Notes: a model not told the origin generated them from the letters alone. A stretch of 32,528 nucleotides of DNA from X23 sp050251575 (GCA_050251575.1 JBFWMP010000016.1:1-32528), one strand, 5' to 3'. Counted from the first letter of the stretch, positions 14,040-22,268 are shown. Made by a program: numbers and translations.

Positions 14040-15959
14040 ATGAATTTATTAACAGCTGAAAATATTTCTAAAAGCTATAGTGAGAAAATCCTTCTTAGCA
14101 GCATCTCTATAGGTATTAGTGAAGGTGATAAAGTAGGAGTGATTGGTATTAATGGTACAGGTAAATCAACACTTCTTAAGATCCTTGCTGGAATTGAGCA
14201 GCCTGATCAGGGGAAAATCACTACAAGCAATGGTTTAAATATAGAATATCTTTCCCAAACCCCCCATTTTGTTGAAGATGCAACTATATTGCAGCAGGTT
14301 TTCAAAGGAAACTCTCCGGTGATGAAATTGTTAAGAGAATATGAAGCTGCACTGCAAGAAATGAATAGACTGCCGAATGACGCATCTCTCCAAAAAAAGC
14401 TTGTAGGATTAAACCAAAGTATGGATGCTCTCAATGGATGGCGTATAGAAAGTGATGCCAAGACTATCCTGACCCGTCTTGAGATCCATGACTTCAATGC
14501 AAGAATAGAAACACTTTCGGGCGGACAGAGGAAAAGGGTTGCCATGGCAAGTGCTTTGATTACATCTGCCGACCTCCTCATTCTTGATGAACCTACCAAC
14601 CATATAGATAATGAAACAGTAGATTGGCTGGAAGAATACCTGAATAACCGCAAGGGCGCTCTCTTGATGGTAACGCATGACAGATATTTCTTGGATAGAG
14701 TTGCTAACAAAATCATAGAACTGGACAGAGGGAATCTTTATAGCTACAACGGTAATTACAGCTTATTTCTAGAGAAAAAAATAGAACGTGAAGAATTGGA
14801 AAGAGCCTCTGAAAGAAAACGTCAAAACCTTTTACGGAATGAACTTGCGTGGATTCAGCGTGGTGCCAAAGCACGCAGTACAAAACAAAAAGCAAGGATT
14901 GAGAGATTTGAAAAACTGCAGAGTTCAGAAACTGAATTAGTTTCCGATAAAATCGAAATTAGTGCAGGCTCAAGCCGCTTAGGGAGAAAGGTAATTAATC
15001 TTATCAATATTTGTAAACGCTTTGGAGAAAAAAAACTAATCTCTGATTTCACCTATACTGTTTTAAGAGATGATCGTATAGGTATTATTGGCCCAAATGG
15101 AAGTGGTAAATCGACATTCTTAAAAATGCTTGCAGGCAGTATAGAACCTGATGATGGAAAGATAGATCGAGGGCAGACTGTTAAAATTGCACTTTTCTCA
15201 CAAGAAAGTGAGGGAATGGATGAAAACCTGCGAGTGATTGAATATCTCCGGGAAGTAGCAGAATATATAGAAACTCCTGATGGCATGATTAGTGCTTCTC
15301 AAATGTTAGAGCGCTTTTTATTTAATCCTGCGGTGCAATGGACACCCATCTCAAAGCTTTCAGGTGGTGAGAAAAGAAGATTATATCTACTTAAAATTCT
15401 TATGGATGCTCCGAACATCCTGTTGTTGGACGAACCTACAAATGATCTGGATATTCAAACGCTCACAATACTCGAGAGTTATCTGGATGAATTTCCCGGT
15501 GCCGTAATAGCAGTCTCCCATGATAGATACTTTTTAGATAGGGTTGCAGATAAGATATTTGCTTTTGAAGGAAGAGGAAATATCCGTCAAATCATTGGAA
15601 ACTATTCGGATTACCTAGAACATCTCGAACGATATATTATGGAAGAATCTAAAGAAACAACCAAATCAGAAGAAACGTCTGACGAACGGGAAAACAAGAA
15701 GAACCGTCCGCTCAAGCTTAGCTACAAGGAAGAAAAAGAATATGAACAAATTGATGGAGTTATTGCAGATATTGAGAAAAATCTGAGTGACCTCGAAAAC
15801 GAAATCACTGCCGCTGCAAGTGATTATTCTCTTCTGGAAAAACTGACCCTTAAGCAGCAGCAGTTGGAAAAACAACTGGAAGAAGCTGTAGATCGCTGGG
15901 CATATTTGAATGAGCTGGTAGAACAAGTTGAACGTGCCCAGCGGGAATCACGGCATTAA
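14040..15959 (+). CDS. ABC-F family ATPase, Uup/YfmR-like, with C-terminal coiled coil
   Basis: 639 residues with two ABC domains and no membrane segments. Domain 1 has GINGTGKS (36-43), LSGGQRKR and LILDEPTNHID; domain 2 has GPNGSGKST, LSGGEKRR and LLLDEPTNDLD. A charged linker lies between the domains. A C-terminal coiled-coil extension (about 545-639, Glu/Lys/Gln-rich) is typical of Uup/YfmR. ABC-F proteins act on ribosomes or rescue stalled translation; Uup members also touch DNA structures. ATG at 14040 behind GGAGG (14024-14028). It converges with the other ABC-F gene, 55 bases apart. Confidence 0.92.
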   Translation: MNLLTAENISKSYSEKILLSSISIGISEGDKVGVIGINGTGKSTLLKILAGIEQPDQGKITTSNGLNIEYLSQTPHFVEDATILQQVFKGNSPVMKLLREYEAALQEMNRLPNDASLQKKLVGLNQSMDALNGWRIESDAKTILTRLEIHDFNARIETLSGGQRKRVAMASALITSADLLILDEPTNHIDNETVDWLEEYLNNRKGALLMVTHDRYFLDRVANKIIELDRGNLYSYNGNYSLFLEKKIEREELERASERKRQNLLRNELAWIQRGAKARSTKQKARIERFEKLQSSETELVSDKIEISAGSSRLGRKVINLINICKRFGEKKLISDFTYTVLRDDRIGIIGPNGSGKSTFLKMLAGSIEPDDGKIDRGQTVKIALFSQESEGMDENLRVIEYLREVAEYIETPDGMISASQMLERFLFNPAVQWTPISKLSGGEKRRLYLLKILMDAPNILLLDEPTNDLDIQTLTILESYLDEFPGAVIAVSHDRYFLDRVADKIFAFEGRGNIRQIIGNYSDYLEHLERYIMEESKETTKSEETSDERENKKNRPLKLSYKEEKEYEQIDGVIADIEKNLSDLENEITAAASDYSLLEKLTLKQQQLEKQLEEAVDRWAYLNELVEQVERAQRESRH

Positions 15960-16014
15960 TCCTATATTATTTTGCATAACATACTTATTAGAGGATTGAA
16001 AGATACGTAAGTCA

Positions 16015-17571
16015 TTATACAATCTTATTCGTCCACTCTTCCACATTCCATATATCTGTCACCCAGTCTTCATAGAACTCAGGCTCGTGGCTTACTAATA
16101 TTACTGTGCCTTTAAACTCCTTTAGTGCTTTCTTTAATTCTTCCTTGGCATCTACATCAAGATGGTTGGTGGGCTCATCCAGCACCAGCCAGTTAACGTC
16201 TTTAAGCATTAGTTTGCACAGCCTTACCTTAGCATTCTCTCCACCGCTTAACACCATCATCTGACTTGTAATATGCTCAGTAGTGAGTCCACATCTAGCC
16301 AATGCAGCACGTACCTCTGCATTGGTCATGCTCGGATAATCATTCCATATCTCTTCTAGTGCCGTATTGCTGCTGTTTCTCCCTGATTCCTGCTCAAAAT
16401 ATCCGGGGAACAAGTAATCATCCAGTTTTACTTCTCCCGCTACGGGACTTAGCACTCCTAATATGGTTTTTAACAGGGTTGATTTGCCAAGGCCGTTTAC
16501 TCCTTTAATTGCTATCTTCTTCCCTCTCTCCAACATCAGATTCAACGGTCTTGTGAGTGGCTCTCCATAGCCAATTACCAGGTTTTCAGCTTGGAAAATA
16601 TATTTTCCCGGGGTCCTTGCTTCCCTGAATTTGAACACGGGCTTAATCTTTTCACGCGTCTTTTCAATAAGCTCCATTTTATCAAGCTTCTTTTGGCGGC
16701 TTTTTGCCATATTGGTAGTAGCAACCCTCGCTTTATTTCTCGCGACAAAGTCTTCCAGTCTCTCAATTTCCTTTTGTTGTTTCTCATATGCCTGCTCATT
16801 CTGACGCTTTTTTAGTTGATACATTTGTTGAAATTGATCATAGCTTCCGCTATATCGTGTCAACACCGCATTGTCCACATGATAAATGACATTTACTACA
16901 TCATTTAGAAATGGTATATCATGCGATACCAGAATAAAACTGTTTTCATAGTTCCGAAGAAAGTTTTTAAGCCAGTAAATATGATTCTCATCCAGAAAGT
17001 TTGTAGGCTCGTCCAGTATTAGAATCATCGGATTTTCCAAAAGTAATTTTGTCAGCAATACTTTTGACCTTTGCCCACCACTCAAATCGCTTACATCCCG
17101 GTCCAGACCAATCTCACCTAGTCCCAAGCCATTTGCTATCTCTTCTATCTTGGAATCAATAATGTAGAAGCCGTTATATTCCAGCGTGCTTTGTATGTCC
17201 CCTACATCTTCCATCATAGCTGCCAGCTCAGTGTCTGAAACTTCAGACATCTTTTCATATAACTGCAGCATTTCCTGTTCAAGGTCAAACATATGCTGAA
17301 ATGCTTCTCTTAGAACTTCCCGAATACTTTTTCCCTTTGTGAGCGTAGTGTGCTGATCCAAATACCCGGTAGTAATTCTCCGGCACCATTCCACCTTTCC
17401 CTCATCCGGCGGAAGTTTTCCGGTAATAATATTCAAAAAAGTAGACTTACCTTCTCCATTCGCCCCTACCAGCCCGATATGTTCACCTTTCAGCAATCGG
17501 AATGAAGCATTTTCTAATATTGTTCTGGCACCAAAGCCATGACTTACATTTTCAACATTGAGAATACTCAT
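16015..17571 (-). CDS. ABC-F family ATPase, YbiT/YkpA-like
   Basis: 518 residues, two ABC domains: GANGEGKS (36-43), LSGGQRSK and LILDEPTNFLD in the first, GVNGLGKST, LSGGENAK and LVLDEPTNHLD in the second. The inter-domain linker (KRQNEQAYEKQQKEIERLED, then RNKARVATTNMAKSRQKKLD) is typical of the YbiT/YkpA branch, and there is no C-terminal coiled coil. It is expected to bind at the ribosomal E site and influence translation. ATG at 17571 after GGGGGAAAT. The DEAD-box helicase gene ends 46 bases upstream, so an RNA/translation unit with it is plausible. An antibiotic-protection role cannot be excluded but is not suggested. Confidence 0.92.
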   Translation of the reverse strand: MSILNVENVSHGFGARTILENASFRLLKGEHIGLVGANGEGKSTFLNIITGKLPPDEGKVEWCRRITTGYLDQHTTLTKGKSIREVLREAFQHMFDLEQEMLQLYEKMSEVSDTELAAMMEDVGDIQSTLEYNGFYIIDSKIEEIANGLGLGEIGLDRDVSDLSGGQRSKVLLTKLLLENPMILILDEPTNFLDENHIYWLKNFLRNYENSFILVSHDIPFLNDVVNVIYHVDNAVLTRYSGSYDQFQQMYQLKKRQNEQAYEKQQKEIERLEDFVARNKARVATTNMAKSRQKKLDKMELIEKTREKIKPVFKFREARTPGKYIFQAENLVIGYGEPLTRPLNLMLERGKKIAIKGVNGLGKSTLLKTILGVLSPVAGEVKLDDYLFPGYFEQESGRNSSNTALEEIWNDYPSMTNAEVRAALARCGLTTEHITSQMMVLSGGENAKVRLCKLMLKDVNWLVLDEPTNHLDVDAKEELKKALKEFKGTVILVSHEPEFYEDWVTDIWNVEEWTNKIV

Positions 17572-17616
17572 ATTTCCCCCATATAATAATTATAGTGTTC
17601 AGCATTACATATATCT

Positions 17617-18891
17617 TTATCTCTGTCCAATATTCTTTCTTTGTCTTCCCTTTGAAGTATCCCGCCTTTTTATTCCACCCGGCTTTCTATCTGAATATCT
17701 TCGTACATTATCCCTCTTATTATTTGCTGCATACTTATCTCTAACTTGGCTATCTTTTGATAAACTTTGTTCTGTTTTTACTACAATCTTACGCCTTGAT
17801 AAAGTCAATCCTATCCCTTTTTCAATAAGCCTTAGAATATCCTCGTCTCTAGGGGTAGCCAATGTAATAGCCATACCCGTCTGCCCTGCTCTTCCTGTAC
17901 GACCGATACGGTGAATATAACTTTCTGTATCCTGCGGGACATCGTAGTTAAATATATGTGTTATTCCTTCGATGTCCAGTCCACGCGCTGCCACATCTGT
18001 TGCGATAAGAAGCTGTATTTCTGCATTTCTAAAGGCTTTCATTACCTTTTCTCTCTTTGCTTGTGTCAAATCTCCATGCAGCTCATCAGAGTTGTACCCA
18101 TGGCTTTGCAATGCTTCATTTAGTGCGCTTGCGCGGCGTTTTGTACGACAAAATATAATAGCCATAAATGGCATGTATTCATCTATTGCTTTGATAAGAA
18201 CATCCTGTTTGCTTCTGTCTGTAGTCTCAATTATTGTCTGTTTTATTTCGTCTAAGGTTATCTTTTTACCTTTAACATGTATTTCAACCGGGTCTCTCAT
18301 ATATCGGCTTGCCAATGAACGAATTTGTCTTGAGATTGTTGCAGAAAAAAGCATCGTCTGACGTTCCTTTGACACTTGATGCAAAATTTGTTCTATATCT
18401 TTTAAAAACCCCATGTCAAGCATTTGGTCCGCTTCATCCAACACAAGTATTTGAAGTTCGTTAAAATTTATAGTTCTACGCCTAAGATGATCGAGTAAGC
18501 GCCCCGGGGTACCAATCACCATATGAATAGTCCCCTTCAACTTCTTCGCCTGTCTTTCTACATCTTGCCCGCCATAGGCTGCCAAAATATTAACACCTTT
18601 GACCTTAGCAAGCTTTTTAGCTTCATGTGTAATCTGAAGTGCCAACTCACGTGTAGGCGTGATAACTAATGCTTGTACAGAAGACTTCGTTACATCAATT
18701 TTCTCCATAATAGGGAGATTAAACGCCAATGTCTTGCCCGTCCCCGTTTGCGCCTGCCCTATCACATCCTTCCCTACCAGAATCTCAGGTATTGCCTGAG
18801 ATTGTATTGGGGTGGGCTCTGTAATACCATTTTGACGAAGTATATTCTCTATTTCACTACTAACTCCAAGAATTGAAAAATTTATTGACAT
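17617..18891 (-). CDS. DEAD-box ATP-dependent RNA helicase
   Basis: 424 residues with all core motifs in order: TEPTPIQSQAIP (Q motif), AQTGTGKT (I), PTRELALQ (Ia), TPGRLLD (Ib), DEAD (II), SAT (III), IIFCRTKRRA (IV), ATDVAARGLD (V) and HRIGRTGRAG (VI). A basic tail rich in Arg and Lys (SDRKPGGIKRRDTSKGRQRK) replaces a folded RNA-binding domain. It remodels RNA, likely in ribosome assembly, mRNA decay or cold adaptation. It resembles the short CshA/YfmL-type helicases of Firmicutes; I do not assign one name. ATG at 18891 behind AGAGGTAA. Confidence 0.94.
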   Translation of the reverse strand: MSINFSILGVSSEIENILRQNGITEPTPIQSQAIPEILVGKDVIGQAQTGTGKTLAFNLPIMEKIDVTKSSVQALVITPTRELALQITHEAKKLAKVKGVNILAAYGGQDVERQAKKLKGTIHMVIGTPGRLLDHLRRRTINFNELQILVLDEADQMLDMGFLKDIEQILHQVSKERQTMLFSATISRQIRSLASRYMRDPVEIHVKGKKITLDEIKQTIIETTDRSKQDVLIKAIDEYMPFMAIIFCRTKRRASALNEALQSHGYNSDELHGDLTQAKREKVMKAFRNAEIQLLIATDVAARGLDIEGITHIFNYDVPQDTESYIHRIGRTGRAGQTGMAITLATPRDEDILRLIEKGIGLTLSRRKIVVKTEQSLSKDSQVRDKYAANNKRDNVRRYSDRKPGGIKRRDTSKGRQRKNIGQR

Positions 18892-18985
18892 CTTATTACC
18901 TCTCTTATGTTTTTACTTTATTGTTCACATTCACTTTAGGATTCATTCTATCATTTGTCTGTCACTAATAGAAAATTTTTTCTCC

Positions 18986-19026
18986 AAAACAAAGGGCTTC
19001 ACCTTGCTTGTGAAGTCCCTTGTTTT
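18986..19026 (-). terminator. Terminator after the ECF S-component gene
   Basis: Two 17-base arms (18986-19002 and 19010-19026) pair around a 7-base loop with one G-T pair and one mismatch. The final arm on the minus strand ends TTTGTTTT. It separates the ECF gene from the helicase gene. Confidence 0.7.
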
Positions 19027-19081
19027 AGAATATTTAACTTATTCATATGCTGATACAATATAATGTTTTCTCCTTTGCCGG

Positions 19082-19606
19082 TCATCGCATAAACCCAGCC
19101 TTTTCAAGAGGTCCCCTTATAGCAGCCGCAAGAGGAATTGCTACTAAAATTCCAACTCCGGAACTCATAAGAGAGCTCGGGATATTTATAACTGCTGATT
19201 CGAACTTTCCAATCACTACTGTCCATGCAACAAGATATCCGCCAAGGGTCCAAATGCCGGCAGCAACACAGGCAAGAATATTTTTAACTATACTCTTTCC
19301 TCTAGCACCCCCCGAATGAGCAATACTTCCTGCGATAATACCTGCTACACCTTTAATAAAAAATGACCAAATAGTATATGGTGAAAACCCCGCAAGGAGG
19401 TCAAAAAAAGCTGAACCTATTGCTCCTGCCAATCCTGCATACGTACCACCAAAAAGGATAGCAATAGTAAATATAGCTGCCGTACCCAGATGAACCATCG
19501 CACCATTTCCATATGGAATCTTTATCATAATAGAAACAATACATAATGCGGATAACATTCCTATTGTAACTATGTCATGTATAGAAAGATTCTTAATACT
19601 TTTCAT
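19082..19606 (-). CDS. ECF transporter S component (vitamin-type substrate-binding membrane protein)
   Basis: A 174-residue integral membrane protein with about six hydrophobic segments. AMVHLGTAAIFTIAILFGG, then TYAGLAGAIGSAFFDLLAG, matches the 'HLGd...lfGp..GalaGaiGsaladLl' pattern of energy-coupling-factor S components. It would bind a vitamin or similar substrate and dock on a shared EcfAAT module encoded elsewhere. The start at 19606 (MKSIKN) follows AGGAGG; an in-frame ATG 18 codons earlier adds a basic stretch without a ribosome site. The substrate cannot be read, and no riboswitch was recognised in the 226-base region upstream. Confidence 0.85.
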   Translation of the reverse strand: MKSIKNLSIHDIVTIGMLSALCIVSIMIKIPYGNGAMVHLGTAAIFTIAILFGGTYAGLAGAIGSAFFDLLAGFSPYTIWSFFIKGVAGIIAGSIAHSGGARGKSIVKNILACVAAGIWTLGGYLVAWTVVIGKFESAVINIPSSLMSSGVGILVAIPLAAAIRGPLEKAGFMR

Positions 19607-19832
19607 TCTTCTCTTCCTCCTAATAAAAAAATGTCCTTTTCTTTGTTTTATACTACTCATATTATATTTAAAATATCCCTCTCAATGCAAGACCACGTCC
19701 TGATTATAGCATAAAAGCAGAACTATAACAATATAGAAGAACTTTATATGCCTGAAACATTGTTATCCGCACCACTATATGGTAGTCTTATATTAAACCC
19801 AAAAATTAATTTTATTATCTAGGAGGGATACT

Positions 19833-20612
19833 ATGAATTTAAAAGGAAAAGTAGCATTAATTACAGGTGGCGGTAAAGGAATAGGAAGGGTAATATCAAG
19901 ACGCTTTGCACAGGCCGGTGCTGATCTAATACTAGTTGCCCGTACAAAAGAACCATTAGAGGAAATGGCTGAAGAAGCAAGAAGCTTAGGATGCAGAGCA
20001 ATCGTATTCTCTGGAGATGCCTCTCAAGAGGAAGTCGCCGACCAAGCAGTACAGCAAGCAATATCTACCTTTGGGAAAATCGATATATTGGTAAATAACA
20101 CAGGAATTGAAGGACCGAATGCTTTTGTTTCCGATATCTCTATAGAAGATTGGAATGAAACAATGGCAGTAAATCTAACATCTGCCTTTCTATTTTGCAA
20201 AAAAGTAATTCCCTTTATGCAAAAACAGCAAGAAGGCTCTATCATTAATATTTCTTCATTAGCGGGTACAAAAGGGATTAAATGCCGCAGTCCGTACTGT
20301 GCGTCAAAGTGGGCAATCATCGGTATGACACGAGCAATTGCCGAAGAAGTAGGCTCATACAATATTCGAGCGAATATAATTTGCCCCGGTGCAGTACGTG
20401 GAGAACGCATGGATAGGGTAATTCGGAAACGTGCTCAAGATTATGGTGTTTCATATGAAGAAATGGTGAATACCACCACGAAAAGTAATACTCCTCTCGG
20501 ACGTTTCGTGGAACCTGACGAAATCGCTTCAACGGCACTATTCTTAGCAAGTGATGAAGCTTCGGGAATTACCGGTGAAGAAATCCTTGTATCCGCCGGA
20601 AGAAGATGGTAA
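19833..20612 (+). CDS. Short-chain dehydrogenase/reductase (SDR), 3-oxoacyl-ACP-reductase-like
   Basis: 259 residues, a classical SDR: cofactor motif TGGGKGIG (11-18), structural NNTG (88-91, usually NNAG), N114, catalytic S142 in NISSLAG, Y155 and K159 in YCASK, ending in a GEEILVSAGRRW tail. The loop at LVARTKEP with an Arg after the second strand hints at NADP(H) preference. The tetrad is complete so it should be active, but the substrate is unknown. ATG at 19833 behind AGGAGGGATACT. It is not part of a fatty acid operon and appears monocistronic, ending 6 bases before the convergent Spo0E-like gene. Confidence 0.9.
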   Translation: MNLKGKVALITGGGKGIGRVISRRFAQAGADLILVARTKEPLEEMAEEARSLGCRAIVFSGDASQEEVADQAVQQAISTFGKIDILVNNTGIEGPNAFVSDISIEDWNETMAVNLTSAFLFCKKVIPFMQKQQEGSIINISSLAGTKGIKCRSPYCASKWAIIGMTRAIAEEVGSYNIRANIICPGAVRGERMDRVIRKRAQDYGVSYEEMVNTTTKSNTPLGRFVEPDEIASTALFLASDEASGITGEEILVSAGRRW

Positions 20613-20618
20613 TTTCTA

Positions 20619-20873
20619 CTATTTTTTATTCATTTGCAGATAAGCTTTAATAAGTTCATCTAACTCTCTGCTAGCATTTATTATTTCTTTTGAAGTCAAA
20701 TCATCTATTCTCTTGTCAATTAAATTATAAAGTTTCACTCGCATTATGTTGATAGAGTCCTTTAGCTGCTTGATAGCTTGGTCTCTATCAATATGATGTC
20801 TCCCACCCGTTGCTATGTTAGCATTTTCCGTCTGTCCTCTGCCTATTTTGCTTTTATTTTCTTCTTTTATCAT
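20619..20873 (-). CDS. Spo0E-family aspartyl-phosphate phosphatase
   Basis: 84 residues. The C-terminal half is a helical hairpin, with IMRVKLYNLI in the first helix and IINASRELDELIKAYL in the second. The S-x3-D signature (S68-R-E-L-D72) is that of Spo0E-like phosphatases, which remove phosphate from Spo0A and delay sporulation. The N-terminal 30 residues are polar and unlike the family core. ATG at 20873 with GAGGAG upstream. A consensus sigma-A promoter (20930-20958) and two operator-like palindromes lie between it and the divergent XRE gene, so repression by that regulator is likely. Confidence 0.85.
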   Translation of the reverse strand: MIKEENKSKIGRGQTENANIATGGRHHIDRDQAIKQLKDSINIMRVKLYNLIDKRIDDLTSKEIINASRELDELIKAYLQMNKK

Positions 20874-20903
20874 TCTAGCTCCTCTTTGTATTGAGATATT
20901 TAT

Positions 20904-20918
20904 GCAACCTTACGTTGC
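20904..20918. promoter_or_regulatory. Operator-like palindrome 1
   Basis: GCAAC-CTTAC-GTTGC, an inverted repeat with a 5-base spacer. It lies just downstream of the expected start point (about 20923) of the Spo0E-like gene's promoter, a good place for repression. Confidence 0.65.
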
Positions 20919-20929
20919 CAGCATTACTT

Positions 20930-20958
20930 ATTATATAGTTTTTATGCTTTACAGTCAA
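20930..20958 (-). promoter_or_regulatory. Sigma-A promoter of the Spo0E-like gene
   Basis: On the minus strand: TTGACT (20958-20953), 17 bases, TATAAT (20935-20930). This is a near-perfect vegetative promoter lying between the two operator-like palindromes. Confidence 0.75.
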
Positions 20959-20961
20959 TAT

Positions 20962-20984
20962 AATGGCAACTTTTTGTTGCCATT
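20962..20984. promoter_or_regulatory. Operator-like palindrome 2
   Basis: AATGGCAAC-TTTTT-GTTGCCATT, nine-base arms containing the same GCAAC-N5-GTTGC core as palindrome 1, 62 bases away centre to centre. It sits just upstream of the Spo0E promoter -35 and overlaps TTGCCA (20977-20982), a possible -35 for the XRE gene (weak -10 near 21000). Confidence 0.7.
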
Positions 20985-21050
20985 ATTATTATGCATAATA
21001 TATTATGATATTCTTATGTTAAGATTGTCGGCTAAGGAGTGTACTATTTA

Positions 21051-21380
21051 ATGACTTTAGGTAAAAGAATTGCCTACTTGAGATGCCAGAAAAAACTAAC
21101 TCAAGATGAATTATCAAAAGCTCTTGGTATTTCAAGAGGTTCCTTATCTATGTACGAAATTGACAGAAGAGAACCGGATAACAATACGCTTGTGAAAGTT
21201 GCTGATTATTTTAATGTTTCTACGGACTACCTTTTTGACAGAACAGATAACCCTAAACCAATTAGCGAGCTGCAAGACAGTATACTTGAAACTAATGCCT
21301 CCTATAACTTTGAACTGCCTAAGGAAGCTATTAAACAGATTGAAGATTATATAGAATTTATTAAGCAGAGATATAAATAG
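21051..21380 (+). CDS. XRE-family helix-turn-helix regulator (SinR-like)
   Basis: 109 residues. The N-terminal HTH (about 5-65) reads RIAYLRCQKKLTQDELSKAL, GISRGSLSMYE, REPDNNTLVKVADYFNVS and TDYLFDRTD, a typical phage-repressor/SinR fold. The C-terminal part, KEAIKQIEDYIEFIKQRYK, is a probable dimerisation helix. ATG at 21051 with AAGGAG (21034-21039); a GTG four codons earlier overlaps the ribosome site. Its leader carries two copies of GCAAC-N5-GTTGC, so it probably represses itself and the divergent Spo0E-like gene. It ends 5 bases before the assembly gap. Confidence 0.9.
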   Translation: MTLGKRIAYLRCQKKLTQDELSKALGISRGSLSMYEIDRREPDNNTLVKVADYFNVSTDYLFDRTDNPKPISELQDSILETNASYNFELPKEAIKQIEDYIEFIKQRYK

Positions 21381-21385
21381 AGAAC

Positions 21386-21485
21386 NNNNNNNNNNNNNNN
21401 NNNNNNNNNNNNNNNNNNNNNNNNNNNNNNNNNNNNNNNNNNNNNNNNNNNNNNNNNNNNNNNNNNNNNNNNNNNNNNNNNNNNN
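21386..21485. other. Assembly gap of 100 N
   Basis: Exactly 100 N between the XRE gene and the terminator of the cold-shock gene. This is the conventional size for a scaffold join of unknown length; any gene here is invisible. Confidence 0.99.
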
Positions 21486-21492
21486 AAATAAC

Positions 21493-21520
21493 AAAAAACC
21501 TGAAGATAAATCTTCAGGTT
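21493..21520 (-). terminator. Terminator of the cold-shock gene
   Basis: AACCTGAAGA (21497-21506) pairs perfectly with TCTTCAGGTT (21511-21520) around a 4-base loop; on the minus strand it is followed by TTTTTTGT. Confidence 0.9.
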
Positions 21521-21542
21521 TAAAGAGCCTACTTTACTAAAA

Positions 21543-21740
21543 TTAGATTACTGTAATGTTTTCAGCTTGAAGACCTTTAGCTCCTTGAGCTACGTCAAAA
21601 GATACTCTTTGACCTTCATCTAATGTTTTGAATCCTTCTTTTTTAATTTGTGAAAAGTGCGCGAATACATCGTTTCCTTCTTCTGTAGTGATGAATCCAA
21701 ATCCTTTTTCTCCATTAAACCATTTTACTGTACCAGTCAT
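21543..21740 (-). CDS. Cold-shock protein, CspA family
   Basis: 65 residues, the normal family size. RNA-binding motifs RNP1 (KGFGFIT) and RNP2 (VFAHFS) are intact in the five-stranded OB fold MTGTVKWFNGEKGFGFI. It binds single-stranded RNA and acts as an RNA chaperone. ATG at 21740 behind GGAGG. The gene has its own terminator and a long leader of about 150 bases from a promoter near 21899-21926, and the leader can pair over the ribosome site (21753-21808). Cold-shock genes are commonly controlled through such leaders. Confidence 0.96.
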   Translation of the reverse strand: MTGTVKWFNGEKGFGFITTEEGNDVFAHFSQIKKEGFKTLDEGQRVSFDVAQGAKGLQAENITVI

Positions 21741-21752
21741 GTTTTTTACCTC

Positions 21753-21808
21753 CGAAAATTTTTATTCCTTAAATCCTTTGTAAATATAAGTTATTAGTAA
21801 AAATTTCG
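21753..21808 (-). promoter_or_regulatory. Possible leader hairpin next to the csp ribosome site
   Basis: On the minus strand CGAAATTTTT (21808-21799) can pair with AAAAATTTTCG (21763-21753), leaving one bulged T. The second arm touches GGAGG (21752-21748). An A-T-rich stem like this could open or rearrange with temperature. Confidence 0.35.
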
Positions 21809-21898
21809 AAGTCTATACTTTAATTCATTGCTATTTGTAGATAATTCGAAAAATACTTTTATAATAAATCATTTACTTCTAAATTAAGGTTCTCTATA

Positions 21899-21926
21899 AT
21901 AATATAGCAAATAGAAAATAAGTCAA
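21899..21926 (-). promoter_or_regulatory. Promoter of the cold-shock gene
   Basis: On the minus strand TTGACT (21926-21921), 16 bases, TATTAT (21904-21899). It predicts a start near 21892 and a leader of about 150 bases. The rest of 21741-22046 is A-T-rich with no other recognisable gene. Confidence 0.5.
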
Positions 21927-22046
21927 GGACTTTTTGAAAAATTATTTATATTTTTTTAATTTCAAACGAAAAACAGAAATTATAAATTAGTATAAAGCTT
22001 GAAACATCCATTTTCTATACTTCTTATCCTATATTTTTTTCACCTC

Positions 22047-22268
22047 CTATATTAAATCATTTAAGACAACTATTTCTTCAGTACTATCGTCGAAGTAGTT
22101 TGGGAAATGCCTCTTGGACATTGCCGGTACATGTCCTTGCTTCACTAAGAACTCCAGAAACATTTCTATCAGTTGTTTAGAAATAACTGGAACATTTTTT
22201 ATTGAAGCACTGTCTAAATAGTAGTATGATACCAATATAGGATAAGTATTGGTGAAAGGGGACTTCAT
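22047..22268 (-). CDS. Possible small protein of 73 residues (doubtful)
   Basis: An open frame with natural-looking composition (LIEMFLEFLVKQGHVPAMSK). No ribosome site precedes its ATG, and the frame overlaps the promoter and leader of the divergent gene at 22272. It could be a gene remnant or chance. No family is recognised. Confidence 0.25.
   Translation of the reverse strand: MKSPFTNTYPILVSYYYLDSASIKNVPVISKQLIEMFLEFLVKQGHVPAMSKRHFPNYFDDSTEEIVVLNDLI
22203..22230 (+). promoter_or_regulatory. Possible promoter of the macroglobulin-like gene
   Basis: TTGAAG (22203-22208), 16 bases, TATGAT (22225-22230), followed at once by the inverted repeat ACCAATA-N9-TATTGGT (22231-22253), which may be an operator or leader hairpin in front of the ribosome site AAAGGGGA. 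Confidence 0.35.

Noticed and set aside
14207..14716. 169-residue minus-strand frame inside the ABC-F gene
   Set aside because: Shadow of a gene with complete ABC motifs; its composition is Ser/Arg-rich without any recognisable domain.
19607..19832. Vitamin riboswitch upstream of the ECF S component
   Set aside because: No conserved riboswitch core (such as thi-box, B12-box or RFN-like sequence) is recognisable in the 226 bases.
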